Origin: Enterococcus pallens ATCC BAA-351
Lineage (GTDB): Bacteria > Bacillota > Bacilli > Lactobacillales > Enterococcaceae
Length of the DNA stretch: 64,000 bases
Assembly: GCF_000407485.1 (NCBI RefSeq)
Contig: NZ_ASWD01000002.1
Span: 186,001 to 250,000 of the forward strand
Direction: 5' to 3'
Notes under the pieces: generated by a model
The model's database searches: none
The model's input: only the letters and a program-made list of their open reading frames with translations
What the model was told of the DNA's origin: nothing
In this document: positions 27,274-35,319 of the stretch, in pieces
Numbering within the stretch: position 1 is the first letter of the stretch
How the letters are laid out: the number at the start of each line of letters is the position of its first letter
Position numbers and translations under genes: made by a program

Positions 27274-27307
27274 TGGTGCAATTCTTTTTTTGTGTGTCCT
27301 TTGACAG

Positions 27308-27350
27308 AAAAAAAACTGGCTCATCCCTTCATGTAGGTGGGATAAGCCAG
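27308..27350 (-). terminator. Terminator of the Pot-type importer operon
   Basis: CTGGCTCATCCC (27316-27327) pairs with GGGATAAGCCAG (27339-27350) with one mismatch; the A run at 27308-27315 gives the U tract on the minus strand. Confidence 0.85.
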
Positions 27351-27364
27351 CTTTTCTTACTTGT

Positions 27365-28453
27365 TTAATTATTCATGGTACGGTTCCATTGATCGATCCA
27401 GTTTGGCAGGTTTTTGTTGATCATTTTGAAATCAACTGCTTCTGCGCGATCAGCAATTGCTCCGTAGGTTTTATTTTCTGCTTCTGCTTCAGTCAATTCA
27501 ACGTCTTTGTTGGTTGGACCTTCGTTTAACGATAAAGCTTTTGTTTTTTGTGATTCTTCACTGATACGGTGATTTACAAAAGCTAAGGCCAACTCTTTGT
27601 TTTCTGTTTCTTTTGGAATGTTTACAGTGTTGTAGTTTGCGTAAGTGCCTGATTCAGGTACTACGTATTCAACATTGTCAGTTGCACCTTTAATAATGTC
27701 TACAGCAAAGTCTGCCACCACTGCAACTTCAATCTCACCTGACTGGAACATATTTGCCAAGTCAGAAGATTTAGAGTAAGTTTTTACTACGTTTGGTTTC
27801 AGTTCTTCCATTGCTTTGAAGGCTGCTTCGCCATCGTCAGAAGCAATGTCTTTACCTGCATGGTCGCTTGCTACGTAAAGCATTAATGGACCTGCAGTTA
27901 CAGTAATATCTGGAACAGAGATTTTGCCTTTTAAATCAGCACTCCAAAGATCATCCCAGCTAGTAATTTCTTTTCCTACTTTTTCCTTGTCATAGACGAT
28001 ACCAATACTGTTTACGGCAATTGGTACACCAGCTCCGCTTTCATATACTTCTTTCGCACCATCTGTTAAGTTTGCTAAATTAGGTACATCTTTTTCAGTA
28101 ATATTTAGGAACATATCATCCTGGTTTCCTTCAGTTGAATTGTTTTGAGCCAATTCAATGACATCCACACCTGATTTTGGATTATTTTTCAGCTTGGTAA
28201 AACGGTCAGCACTGTTGCCGACTTCTAATGTAACCTTTGCATCATTTTCCTTTGAGAATGGATCCATAATGTCTTTTTTGACGATGTCTTCGCTCAATCC
28301 AAAAGTAGAAACTACCAATGTTTTGCTGCCGGCACTTGAGCTGTTGTCATCTGAACTTCCTGTACTGCCGCCGTTGTTTGCCGCACTGTTGCCGCATGCT
28401 GCTAGGGCAATACTTGTTAATGCCACCATACCTACTAAAAATTTCTTTTTCAT
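27365..28453 (-). CDS. ABC transporter substrate-binding lipoprotein (PotD-like)
   Basis: A 362-residue lipoprotein. The signal peptide ends in a lipobox LAACG (Cys20), followed by a Gly/Ser-rich linker to residue 43 and a type II periplasmic-binding fold (TLVVSTFGLSEDIVKKDIMD at the start of the domain, VPIAVNSIGIVYDKEKVG later). It resembles PotD-like binding proteins for polyamines, but Fe(III)- and 2-aminoethylphosphonate-binding proteins share this fold, so the ligand is not certain. It is the last gene of a permease-permease-ATPase-lipoprotein operon. Confidence 0.82.
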   Translation of the reverse strand: MKKKFLVGMVALTSIALAACGNSAANNGGSTGSSDDNSSSAGSKTLVVSTFGLSEDIVKKDIMDPFSKENDAKVTLEVGNSADRFTKLKNNPKSGVDVIELAQNNSTEGNQDDMFLNITEKDVPNLANLTDGAKEVYESGAGVPIAVNSIGIVYDKEKVGKEITSWDDLWSADLKGKISVPDITVTAGPLMLYVASDHAGKDIASDDGEAAFKAMEELKPNVVKTYSKSSDLANMFQSGEIEVAVVADFAVDIIKGATDNVEYVVPESGTYANYNTVNIPKETENKELALAFVNHRISEESQKTKALSLNEGPTNKDVELTEAEAENKTYGAIADRAEAVDFKMINKNLPNWIDQWNRTMNN

Positions 28454-28467
28454 CCTTTTAGCTCCTT

Positions 28468-29499
28468 TTATTTTTCTAAAATGACTAATTTTTCAGCAGG
28501 GAAGCTCAGCGCAATGCTGTCCCCTGTTTGAAACACTTGTTGGTCACTGCCGTTCACCAGCAGCTTGCCTAATGATGATTCCACTTCATACTGATGGCTC
28601 TTACCTAGGAAGGTTCGAACGCTGACCTTGCCTTTGATTGGACCATCTGCCGTAATTTCGATATCTTCTGGACGAATCGTCGCTACTGCTGTTTCCATCG
28701 TTCCTTGTGACAGCTTGCTGGAAATAATCGTCCCATCTGCTGTTGTGTAGGTCCCATCAGTATTCTTTGTTACTTCAAAAAAGTTTTCAAATCCGATAAA
28801 ATGAGCCACAAACTGTGTCTTAGGCAACCGATAAATGTTTTCCGGCGTATCGTATTGTTCAATTACGCCCCCGTTCATGATTGCCACCTTATCAGAAATT
28901 GAAAAGCACTCCTCTTGATCATGCGTTACAAAGACTGTCGTAATCCCTAATTGACGTTGAATTCGCTTAATTTCGATCCGCATTGCTACCCGCAGTTTTG
29001 CATCTAGATTACTTAATGGCTCATCCAATAGTAATAGCTTCGGCTCGATAATCAGAGCCCGTGCCAAAGCCACCCGTTGACGTTGGCCACCAGACAGCTG
29101 CTTAGGATACCGATCGCCTAGATTTTCCAAGCCACAGATTTTTAACATGTCTGCAACTTTTTGATCCATAACTTCTTTTTTCTCTTTGCGCAATTTTAGT
29201 CCGAAGGCTACATTTTCTGCGATGGTTAAATGGGGAAACAACGCATAGCTTTGGAATACCATGCCGAAGTTCCGTTTATGAACTGGAACCTTAGTTAAAT
29301 TATCATTATCTAAAATAAAATCACCATCGTTCGGTTGAATCAAGCCGGCAATTACCCGCAAAGTGGTTGTTTTCCCACACCCACTTGGTCCCAGCAAAGA
29401 AACCAGTTCACCCTTTTCCATGGAAATATTTAAATCCTTTAGAATATCTTGCTTGCCGTCATAGCTGACACGAATGTCGCTTAATTCTACAAATGACAC
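28468..29499 (-). CDS. ABC transporter ATP-binding protein (PotA-like)
   Basis: A 343-residue ATPase. Walker A GPSGCGKT is at about residues 37-44, the signature LSGGQRQR and Walker B LLLLDEP follow, and the C-terminal third is a TOBE-type domain (VATIRPEDIEITADGPIKGK). The TOBE domain marks importers of the PotA/CysA/FbpC type. It starts with GTG at 29499, preceded by GGAG. It lies 14 bases before the lipoprotein gene and powers the two permeases upstream. Confidence 0.87.
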   Translation of the reverse strand: MSFVELSDIRVSYDGKQDILKDLNISMEKGELVSLLGPSGCGKTTTLRVIAGLIQPNDGDFILDNDNLTKVPVHKRNFGMVFQSYALFPHLTIAENVAFGLKLRKEKKEVMDQKVADMLKICGLENLGDRYPKQLSGGQRQRVALARALIIEPKLLLLDEPLSNLDAKLRVAMRIEIKRIQRQLGITTVFVTHDQEECFSISDKVAIMNGGVIEQYDTPENIYRLPKTQFVAHFIGFENFFEVTKNTDGTYTTADGTIISSKLSQGTMETAVATIRPEDIEITADGPIKGKVSVRTFLGKSHQYEVESSLGKLLVNGSDQQVFQTGDSIALSFPAEKLVILEK

Positions 29500-29539
29500 G
29501 ATAGTTTCGCTCCTTGTTTATTCTTAGTTTGTTAAGGGA

Positions 29540-29618
29540 AGTAATTTTTCTCTGGAAAAATTACTCTGATTTTCGTACGCATACCATTCTGCTAAGTAGA
29601 TTTATCCTGACAAATCTA
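29540..29618 (-). other. Two hairpins between the permease and ATPase genes
   Basis: The 171-base gap holds AGTAATTTTTC (29540-29550) pairing exactly with GAAAAATTACT (29555-29565), and TAGATTT (29597-29603) pairing with AAATCTA (29612-29618). Neither has a proper T run on the minus strand. They may mark an mRNA processing or stability point that sets different levels of permease and ATPase. Confidence 0.5.
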
Positions 29619-29670
29619 CAAAACAAAATCCGGCATTTATCTTGAATAACTGCGAAAAGCAGAACTGGCA

Positions 29671-30450
29671 TTACACAATCGATGCCAATCCCAACGTTCG
29701 TTCGATCAAGAACATTAAGCCAATTGTCAAAAGCATCAACATGACTGAAATCGCTGAAACTGTTGGATCGTAATTGTACTCCATGTAGCTCAACAACGAG
29801 GTTGGCAGCATGGTAACTCCTGGGCCAGACAAGAACATCGACACTGGCACGTTATTGAAGGAATTAACAAAGGCCAGCATAAAGGAAGCGAATATCCCAG
29901 ATGAAACATTGGGCAATACGATTTGAACAAATGCCCGAAATCTTGTACACCCTAGCGTCCAGGCAACTTCTTCCATGGAATAATCCAGCTGATCCATACT
30001 AGAACCGACTACCCGAATAATGTATGGCAGACTGATTAGAAAATGTCCCATCAACAAGCCTTGAAAAACCGGCAAACCTAAGGACACCACAATAAATTGG
30101 AACAAGGTATAACCCACCACGATTCCCGGAATTACAGTAGGTGATAAAAAGAAGCTTTTAATTAAGCTGCGGCCCTTCATTGGAAAACGAGCCAGGGCAT
30201 AAGAAGCTGGCACACCGACTAATAAAGCCAAAAAGGTGGCTAGAACACCGATTAACAAGCTCAGCTTGAAGCTGCTCATGATAGATTCATTGGACAAGGC
30301 ATTGGCATACCAATCCAGAGTGAAGCCCTTAATTGGAAACTGGATAGCCGCTGCGGTACCAAAGGAGGTAATCGCAATCAAGACTAACGGTAAAAATAGA
30401 AACGCGAACACTAAGATCGCAATGATAGTCATCCCTTTTTGTCTACGCAT
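29671..30450 (-). CDS. ABC transporter permease (PotC-like)
   Basis: A 259-residue inner-membrane permease from ATG 30450, where AGGAGAG lies upstream. There are about six membrane segments and the EAA loop reads EVAWTLGCTRFRAFVQIVLP, which contacts the ATPase. The start overlaps the end of the first permease gene by eight bases. It is the second permease of the importer, resembling PotC and related type I import permeases. Confidence 0.85.
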   Translation of the reverse strand: MRRQKGMTIIAILVFAFLFLPLVLIAITSFGTAAAIQFPIKGFTLDWYANALSNESIMSSFKLSLLIGVLATFLALLVGVPASYALARFPMKGRSLIKSFFLSPTVIPGIVVGYTLFQFIVVSLGLPVFQGLLMGHFLISLPYIIRVVGSSMDQLDYSMEEVAWTLGCTRFRAFVQIVLPNVSSGIFASFMLAFVNSFNNVPVSMFLSGPGVTMLPTSLLSYMEYNYDPTVSAISVMLMLLTIGLMFLIERTLGLASIV

Positions 30451-31276
30451 TATGAAACTCTCTCCTATCCACTTGTTTCGCAATGAAATTCAAGACCTTC
30501 ATCACCACTAAGGTCGTAACAATCATTATTAAAGCAATCACAGCTACACCATTCCAATCCCCTAAGGTGGCCGCACGCTGATACAAGAAGGTCGACATCA
30601 ACATTTTCTGGTTCCCACCTAACAACTGTGGCGTTGTATATGCCGTTAATGTACCAGTAAATACAAGAATACTTCCGACAATTGCTCCCGGAATAGATAG
30701 GGGCAGCACAATTTTTATGAAAGCCGTGAATGGTGAAGCGCCTAATGTTTCAGCAGCCTCCAGCATCTCGCCTTCAATATTCTCCATCACCCCAACTAAT
30801 GTCATTACCATAGTTGGCAAAAATAAATACACCGAGCCGATAATTATGGCAAACTCTGTGTATAGCAGATTCAATGGTTGCTCAATTAATCCACTTTTTA
30901 ATAATAAGCTGTTTAACACACCATTTTTCCCTAAAATATTGATCCAAGCAAAGCTTCGAATTACTGAGTTGGTCAATAAAGGAAACAAGGTCATCGCCAT
31001 TAAAATACCACGCCACTTTTTGTTCAAGCCCGCGATAAAATACGCAGTAGGAATTCCAAAAATTAAAGAAGCAATGGTTACAATACTTGACACACGGATG
31101 GTACGCCAGAAAATCCCTCGGTTGTACTCATCTTGGAAAAAAGATACATAATTGCTCAGTCCACCATTTTCTGGCAGAAAACTTGGGAAAATACTTGCCA
31201 CTAAAGGAAGAATCAAAAAAAACACCAATAGCACAAATCCCGGTAAAAGAATGAAATAAGGAACATTTTTCTTCAT
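30443..31276 (-). CDS. ABC transporter permease (PotB-like)
   Basis: A 277-residue permease from ATG 31276 with GAGGAG upstream. It has six predicted membrane segments, the first at residues 6-28, and an EAA loop (EAAETLGASPFTAFIKIVLP). It is the first gene of the importer operon. Gene order (permease, permease, ATPase, binding protein) differs from the usual potABCD order, another reason for caution about the substrate. Confidence 0.85.
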   Translation of the reverse strand: MKKNVPYFILLPGFVLLVFFLILPLVASIFPSFLPENGGLSNYVSFFQDEYNRGIFWRTIRVSSIVTIASLIFGIPTAYFIAGLNKKWRGILMAMTLFPLLTNSVIRSFAWINILGKNGVLNSLLLKSGLIEQPLNLLYTEFAIIIGSVYLFLPTMVMTLVGVMENIEGEMLEAAETLGASPFTAFIKIVLPLSIPGAIVGSILVFTGTLTAYTTPQLLGGNQKMLMSTFLYQRAATLGDWNGVAVIALIMIVTTLVVMKVLNFIAKQVDRREFHNA

Positions 31277-31309
31277 TTTAAACTCCTCGTTCGTTTTTAA
31301 CATAGCTGT

Positions 31310-31338
31310 AGTATATCTGATTTTTTTAACGCGGACAA
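31310..31338 (-). promoter_or_regulatory. Promoter of the Pot-type importer operon
   Basis: On the minus strand TTGTCC (31333-31338), 17 bases, TATACT (31310-31315), about 35 bases before the first start codon. No riboswitch-like fold is visible in the short leader. Confidence 0.6.
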
Positions 31339-31752
31339 TACAAATTTGCCAATAAAAATGCTTTCAATTTAATATGGTCAAAAAGCTCTAATGTTTTCTT
31401 TTTTTATGACTAAATAAACACAAAAAGTCTCTCTCATATTTTATTCGAATAGTAATCTTATATTTAAATGTTCGTGTTTTACCTATTTTCAGAATTTTTA
31501 GTTTTTTATTGCTAAAAAAAGATCAAAAGAGTTAAATGTCTTTTGATAACTTAAACTATTCCAGTTTCCTTCTATATAAAATAGCTTTCCAATTTCTAGT
31601 AATCCTTCGCTTATCTTGAACCTCTTCCCCACTATAAAAAATCGTCATCGCAAGAGCTTACGATGACGTAATTGGGGAATACTATAGCTTACTTAAAAAA
31701 GCATACAAAGAGTTTATGATACCTATTGTTGTAGCTCACTTATTTTTCGTCT
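31339..31752. other. A/T-rich intergenic region with one structured element
   Basis: No gene is supported here. The only clear structure is a hairpin near the right end, annotated separately as the terminator of the ABC-2 permease gene. The element around it (about 31620-31690) is repeated at 36190-36255. Confidence 0.6.
31625..31679 (-). terminator. Terminator of the ABC-2 exporter operon, repeated element copy 1
   Basis: CGTCATCG (31643-31650) pairs with CGATGACG (31661-31668), and on the minus strand it is followed by ATTTTTT. An outer TTCCCC/GGGGAA pair (31625-31630, 31674-31679) could extend it. It lies about 75 bases past the permease stop. A near copy exists at 36190-36255. Confidence 0.7.
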
Positions 31753-32502
31753 TTATTCTCCATCCAATCCATTCTTTTTATAAGCATAGATGAACAGTCC
31801 AAAGCTAACTGCCAGCCAAGCCATTAAAACCATAATATCCTTACTGTTCCATTGATAACCGCTGCCAGAAAATGCCTGATCAGCAAATTGACTAATGACA
31901 CCTGAATAGGCGTAGCTAACTACCTTCGATAAAGTAGGATTGAAAATACGAAACATGGGAGCTAGCGTAAGCGATAGCAAAATTGGCATGCCAATTAGAC
32001 TTGATTGCATCTGGCCTTTAGCATAAATGCCGATAATGTAACCAATCAGAATGCTAATTAAACTCCCCACCGTAGTTATGGTTAAATAAGTACCCAACTG
32101 AATACTTCCAAAGGAGGCGCCACTAACAGGAATTAACAAGAGATTAACGATGATCATAATCATCAATGATGGCAGCATACTGCCGATGAAAAACTCTGCT
32201 CCATTCACTGAAGAGGTCATCAAGACGCGCAAGGTGTTTTTCTCTTTTTCCTCAGCTAGCGGATGGCTGCTCATCATAATACCACCCATAATGATATTAA
32301 ACATAAGTCCAAAGCTTAATAAAAATGAATCTTTAGAGAAATGCATCCCACCTTCTGTAGCATCCACTTCTGGCATTATTGACTTCATTACTACAACAAA
32401 GCCAATCGCCATAAAAGGAGCCACCATAATACTCATATTGCGTACGATTGACTGCAGCTTCATCACAAAAATAGCATCGATTTTTCTAATAGATAATTTC
32501 AC
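31753..32502 (-). CDS. ABC-2 type transporter permease
   Basis: A 249-residue permease with about six membrane segments. The helices include IMVAPFMAIGFVVVM near residue 25 and a conserved-looking AEEKEKNTLRVLMTS loop at 84-98, typical of ABC-2 exporters such as NatB-like proteins. It starts with GTG in a GTGA overlap with the ATPase stop, so it is translationally coupled. With its ATPase it forms an exporter; natural cargo (ions, lipids, peptides or antibiotics) is unknown. Its last ~70 codons are partly duplicated in decayed form near 36.4 kb. Confidence 0.82.
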   Translation of the reverse strand: MKLSIRKIDAIFVMKLQSIVRNMSIMVAPFMAIGFVVVMKSIMPEVDATEGGMHFSKDSFLLSFGLMFNIIMGGIMMSSHPLAEEKEKNTLRVLMTSSVNGAEFFIGSMLPSLMIMIIVNLLLIPVSGASFGSIQLGTYLTITTVGSLISILIGYIIGIYAKGQMQSSLIGMPILLSLTLAPMFRIFNPTLSKVVSYAYSGVISQFADQAFSGSGYQWNSKDIMVLMAWLAVSFGLFIYAYKKNGLDGE

Positions 32503-33353
32503 ACTAATTCCCTCCCAGTTACTTCTAAAAAGACCTTTTCTAATGTCGGTTCGCAGGAATGGATCGCCGCCAAGCTATCTTCTGCTAGCCATTGGTCAAT
32601 TTTAACTCTTGTTTCAGTCGAATGAGCCAAGGTTAATTCCTGCCCGTTTTTTAAGGTGACCTGATAAAATTTGTTGCGATTGAATTTCAAGCATAACTCT
32701 TTGGGACTGCCGCTTTCCACAATTAACCCATCATTGAGTAACGCTACCTGATCACATAATTTAGCAGCTTCCTCCATATTATGAGTGGTTAGAAAAATAG
32801 CGGTTCCCTTTTGTTTTAACTCCAGCAGCAATTGATGAACTGCTTCTGAGGTGCTGGGGTCTAGTCCGCTGGTTGGCTCATCTAGGAAAAGCACCTTGGG
32901 CTCATGTAAAATCGCTCGGGCCAACACTAAACGCTGCTTCATCCCTTTTGAAAGTTTACCGGCCAGCTTTTTCTGATGCTCCCATAAACCAACCTTTCTC
33001 AGAAGTAATTCAATACGTTTTTTGTCAATTTCTAACAATCGAGCAAAAAAAGCGAGATTTTGATAGACACTCATTTTTTCATATAATCCGCTGTTGTCGG
33101 TAATAATACCTATCTGCTCGTAAATTGTTTCATTAATTTGTTCAACGGGCTTTCCTAAGACTGAGGCATTACCTGCACTCTGTGTAAGCTGTCCAGTCAA
33201 AATTTTAATAGTAGTAGTTTTTCCGGCTCCCGACGGTCCCAAAAAACCAAAAATTTCACCTGACTGGACAGAGAAGCTGATGTCTTTTAAAGCTGTTTCC
33301 TTTTTAAATTGTTTTGCTAAATGATTCACTTGAATCACTGCTGAATTTTCCAT
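32499..33353 (-). CDS. ABC transporter ATP-binding protein (exporter type)
   Basis: A 284-residue ATPase. Walker A GPSGAGKT is at about residues 39-46, the signature is LSKGMKQR, and Walker B is VLFLDEPTSGLDP; the SKG form is common in ABC-2 drug and sodium exporters. The last 60 residues form a short tail after the fold. An AAGGGG site precedes the ATG. It is the first gene of the exporter pair and lies just downstream of the LytTR-type regulator, which is likely to control it. Confidence 0.87.
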   Translation of the reverse strand: MENSAVIQVNHLAKQFKKETALKDISFSVQSGEIFGFLGPSGAGKTTTIKILTGQLTQSAGNASVLGKPVEQINETIYEQIGIITDNSGLYEKMSVYQNLAFFARLLEIDKKRIELLLRKVGLWEHQKKLAGKLSKGMKQRLVLARAILHEPKVLFLDEPTSGLDPSTSEAVHQLLLELKQKGTAIFLTTHNMEEAAKLCDQVALLNDGLIVESGSPKELCLKFNRNKFYQVTLKNGQELTLAHSTETRVKIDQWLAEDSLAAIHSCEPTLEKVFLEVTGRELV

Positions 33354-33445
33354 GTTGATTCTACCCCTTCACTAGCGTCAATTGAGTAATCGTTGTTTTC
33401 GACTTCTCTGATACCTATCTTAGCGAAGTGGGCAAAAAAAGACGT

Positions 33446-33478
33446 AAAAAAAGGGGCGAACAGTACTCTATTTCGCCC
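33446..33478 (-). terminator. Terminator between the LytTR regulator and the exporter
   Basis: GGGCGAA (33454-33460) pairs with TTCGCCC (33472-33478), with the A run 33446-33452 giving a U tract on the minus strand. The regulator and exporter are therefore separate transcripts, at least partly. Confidence 0.75.
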
Positions 33479-33530
33479 AAATGTACGAAATCAAAGCTGA
33501 AAACAGTCTATTTCAACCTGAATTGTACCT

Positions 33531-34526
33531 TTATCCTTCAATCAATTGCTTCATTTCCTCTAAACGAGTTCGGGATAGCGGAAGCTTATTAGCAGATGTG
33601 CCTTTCAAAATAAGCGTATAACTATTTTTGGAATAGCTGATCAATTCAGAAATCCGCTGCAGATTAACTAAATAAGAACGATGACAACGGAAGAATCCAA
33701 AGTGAGCCAGCTTTTCTTCTAATTCAGTCATCGTTAAAACTGAAGGAAAGTATTCTTCCCCAATTCGAATATTGCTGACACTATTGATGCTTTCAATATA
33801 GTCAATTTCGTTGGGACTGAAGAAAATCGTTTTGTCAGCTAATTTGCAAGCTACTTTAAAAACATTCTTTGGCTGTAACTGTTGGCTTTCATTCTCTGAT
33901 GGTAGTGCTGAGTCTTCTGAAAGTAGATCGGTTTTTTCCAGGCCCGTATTCCGTTGATAGCGGTAAATGTCTTTACTAACCAAGAACAGCTCTTCAATAT
34001 AGTAAGCAGTAAAAAGAATCGCTATTTTCTGTTGGCGAATATACTCTAATGCTCTCAGATACAATTCAATGCCTTCATCAGTCAAATTCGTTAGGGGACT
34101 CTCAATTAACAGCACTTGCGGTTGAAATAAAAAGAGTCGAAATAAGCTGACTCGTTTTCTCTGATCCGGATTCAGCTGTTTAATCTTCGTTTGCCAAACA
34201 TCCAACAACGAAAAAGCTTCCAGCTGAGAATCCAAGCTGGCAGGATAATTGGCGATTTTTTTGAAGAATTTTAGATAGCTGCTGACAGTCAAATGCTCAT
34301 AAAGTCCATCATCCTTCATCTCTGAAAGCAAGCCTGTTGTCTGGCATTCAATGGTACCACTGGAGGGGGCAATCTTCCCCATGATTAATTTGAACAATAA
34401 CTGGCTTTCTTCATGAGTCATTTTAATGCCAATTTGATCATTTTCATTAAGGATTAAGCTAATATTTTTCAGGATGAACTGATTATTTTTTTGCTTCATC
34501 ACGTTTTCAAGAGTAACTAGGGTCAA
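33531..34526 (-). CDS. LytTR regulator fused to a degenerate ABC ATPase domain
   Basis: A 331-residue fusion. Residues 1-195 follow the ABC ATPase pattern (FILKNISLILNENDQIGIKM, then a dead Walker B reading VLLIESP), but the Walker A loop reads GIKMTHEESQ in place of GxxGxGKS/T and the signature motif is NPDQRKR. It should not bind ATP normally. Residues 228-331 are a LytTR DNA-binding domain (FFSPNEIDYIESINSVSNIR, then FRCHRSYLVNLQRI). Such fusions are a known family placed next to ABC exporters. The start is TTG 34526, behind GGAAGTGA. Its neighbours make it the likely regulator of the exporter at 31753-33353. Confidence 0.85.
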   Translation of the reverse strand: MTLVTLENVMKQKNNQFILKNISLILNENDQIGIKMTHEESQLLFKLIMGKIAPSSGTIECQTTGLLSEMKDDGLYEHLTVSSYLKFFKKIANYPASLDSQLEAFSLLDVWQTKIKQLNPDQRKRVSLFRLFLFQPQVLLIESPLTNLTDEGIELYLRALEYIRQQKIAILFTAYYIEELFLVSKDIYRYQRNTGLEKTDLLSEDSALPSENESQQLQPKNVFKVACKLADKTIFFSPNEIDYIESINSVSNIRIGEEYFPSVLTMTELEEKLAHFGFFRCHRSYLVNLQRISELISYSKNSYTLILKGTSANKLPLSRTRLEEMKQLIEG

Positions 34527-34875
34527 TCTATCTTCACTTCCAATAATTTGTTTTTCCCATTATACCTGATTTTTTCGCCAAATAAGTGGAAAGAACCAAT
34601 TATTCTGTTAAATCATGAATGGTTCAGGTGTAAAAAGGCTGGGAGATACTCCAAACTTCACCTAAAAATGTAGTCAAAGTCGCAAAAGTAATTTTGGTTT
34701 CTATTTTTCAAGAGCTTCTTTTCGCTGATTGCAATTATGGCATTTCCCATTTCACCTTGTTTATCTCTCGAACAAATGCGCATTTCCAGCCTAAACAAAT
34801 AGGCAGCAGAGAAGATCAATGATTTTCCCTGCTGCCTATTTTTATGGGGTTGGATTTATGTCCCCCATTTCAACG
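34527..34875. other. Intergenic region, promoter of the LytTR gene and a terminator
   Basis: A minus-strand TATAAT lies at 34559-34564, about 35 bases before the LytTR start, with no good -35. The remainder has no supported gene; a terminator fills the right part (34797-34841). Confidence 0.5.
34797..34841 (-). terminator. Terminator after the zinc ribbon gene
   Basis: AAATAGGCAGCAG (34797-34809) pairs exactly with CTGCTGCCTATTT (34829-34841). It is downstream of the minus-strand gene ending at 34876 and would work in both directions. Confidence 0.8.
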
Positions 34876-35127
34876 CTATTTTACTTTTCCTTCTATTAAG
34901 TAGTTTTCCAATTTGGGAATACTAACCTCTTCTTTCCAATAACAAATTGGACAAGCGATAAAATATTCCGCTGAAGCTGTAAATATCGGAATAAAAAATA
35001 AGGTAAATTTACTGCCGATTTTAAGTCCTTCCATTGTTACCCAGTTTTTACAATTAGGACACTCACACTCCAAATGCGTCTTCCCTAGACTTTCCGCAAA
35101 TCCTTTACTTCCCCAAATTACAAACAT
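34876..35127 (-). CDS. Zinc ribbon protein, 83 aa
   Basis: A small protein with CECPNC and CPIC motifs (residues 21-26 and 59-62), forming a zinc ribbon with an internal hydrophobic insert (FTLFFIPIFTASAEYF). Such proteins appear often as zinc-ribbon domain proteins with no known role. An AGAGAGGG site precedes the ATG. It lies about 45 bases after the small membrane protein gene and probably closes that cluster. Confidence 0.72.
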   Translation of the reverse strand: MFVIWGSKGFAESLGKTHLECECPNCKNWVTMEGLKIGSKFTLFFIPIFTASAEYFIACPICYWKEEVSIPKLENYLIEGKVK

Positions 35128-35170
35128 AAAACCCTCTCTTTCAGATTAACTCCTTAGATCCCTCATTTTG

Positions 35171-35317
35171 TTAAAAATCTTCCCATTTGTCTTGATCGTC
35201 TGTCTTCTCTGTTTTGTCTTCCTTTGCATCCTTTTTAATGAACAAGAAGTAAACCAGATAGGCTGCCCCACCAGCTAACATCAAAGCAATGAGAATTTTA
35301 CTGATAAAAAAGCTCAT
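35171..35317 (-). CDS. 48-aa single-pass membrane peptide
   Basis: A short gene that reads MSFFISKILIALMLAGGAAY at the start, with one membrane helix (about residues 5-26), then a Lys/Asp/Glu-rich cytoplasmic tail ending KWEDF. AAGGTGAG lies correctly before the ATG at 35317, and the start is three bases after the SPFH gene stop, so it is translated with it. It resembles no family I can name. The context suggests a helper of the SPFH membrane protein. Confidence 0.6.
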   Translation of the reverse strand: MSFFISKILIALMLAGGAAYLVYFLFIKKDAKEDKTEKTDDQDKWEDF

Positions 35318-35319
35318 GA

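Noticed and set aside
30717..31151. 144-codon plus-strand frame
   Set aside because: Antisense to the first importer permease; no ribosome site.
31643..31668. Regulatory RNA reading of the hairpin downstream of the ABC-2 permease
   Set aside because: Its place just past the gene end and the U tract on the minus strand make a terminator the simpler explanation.
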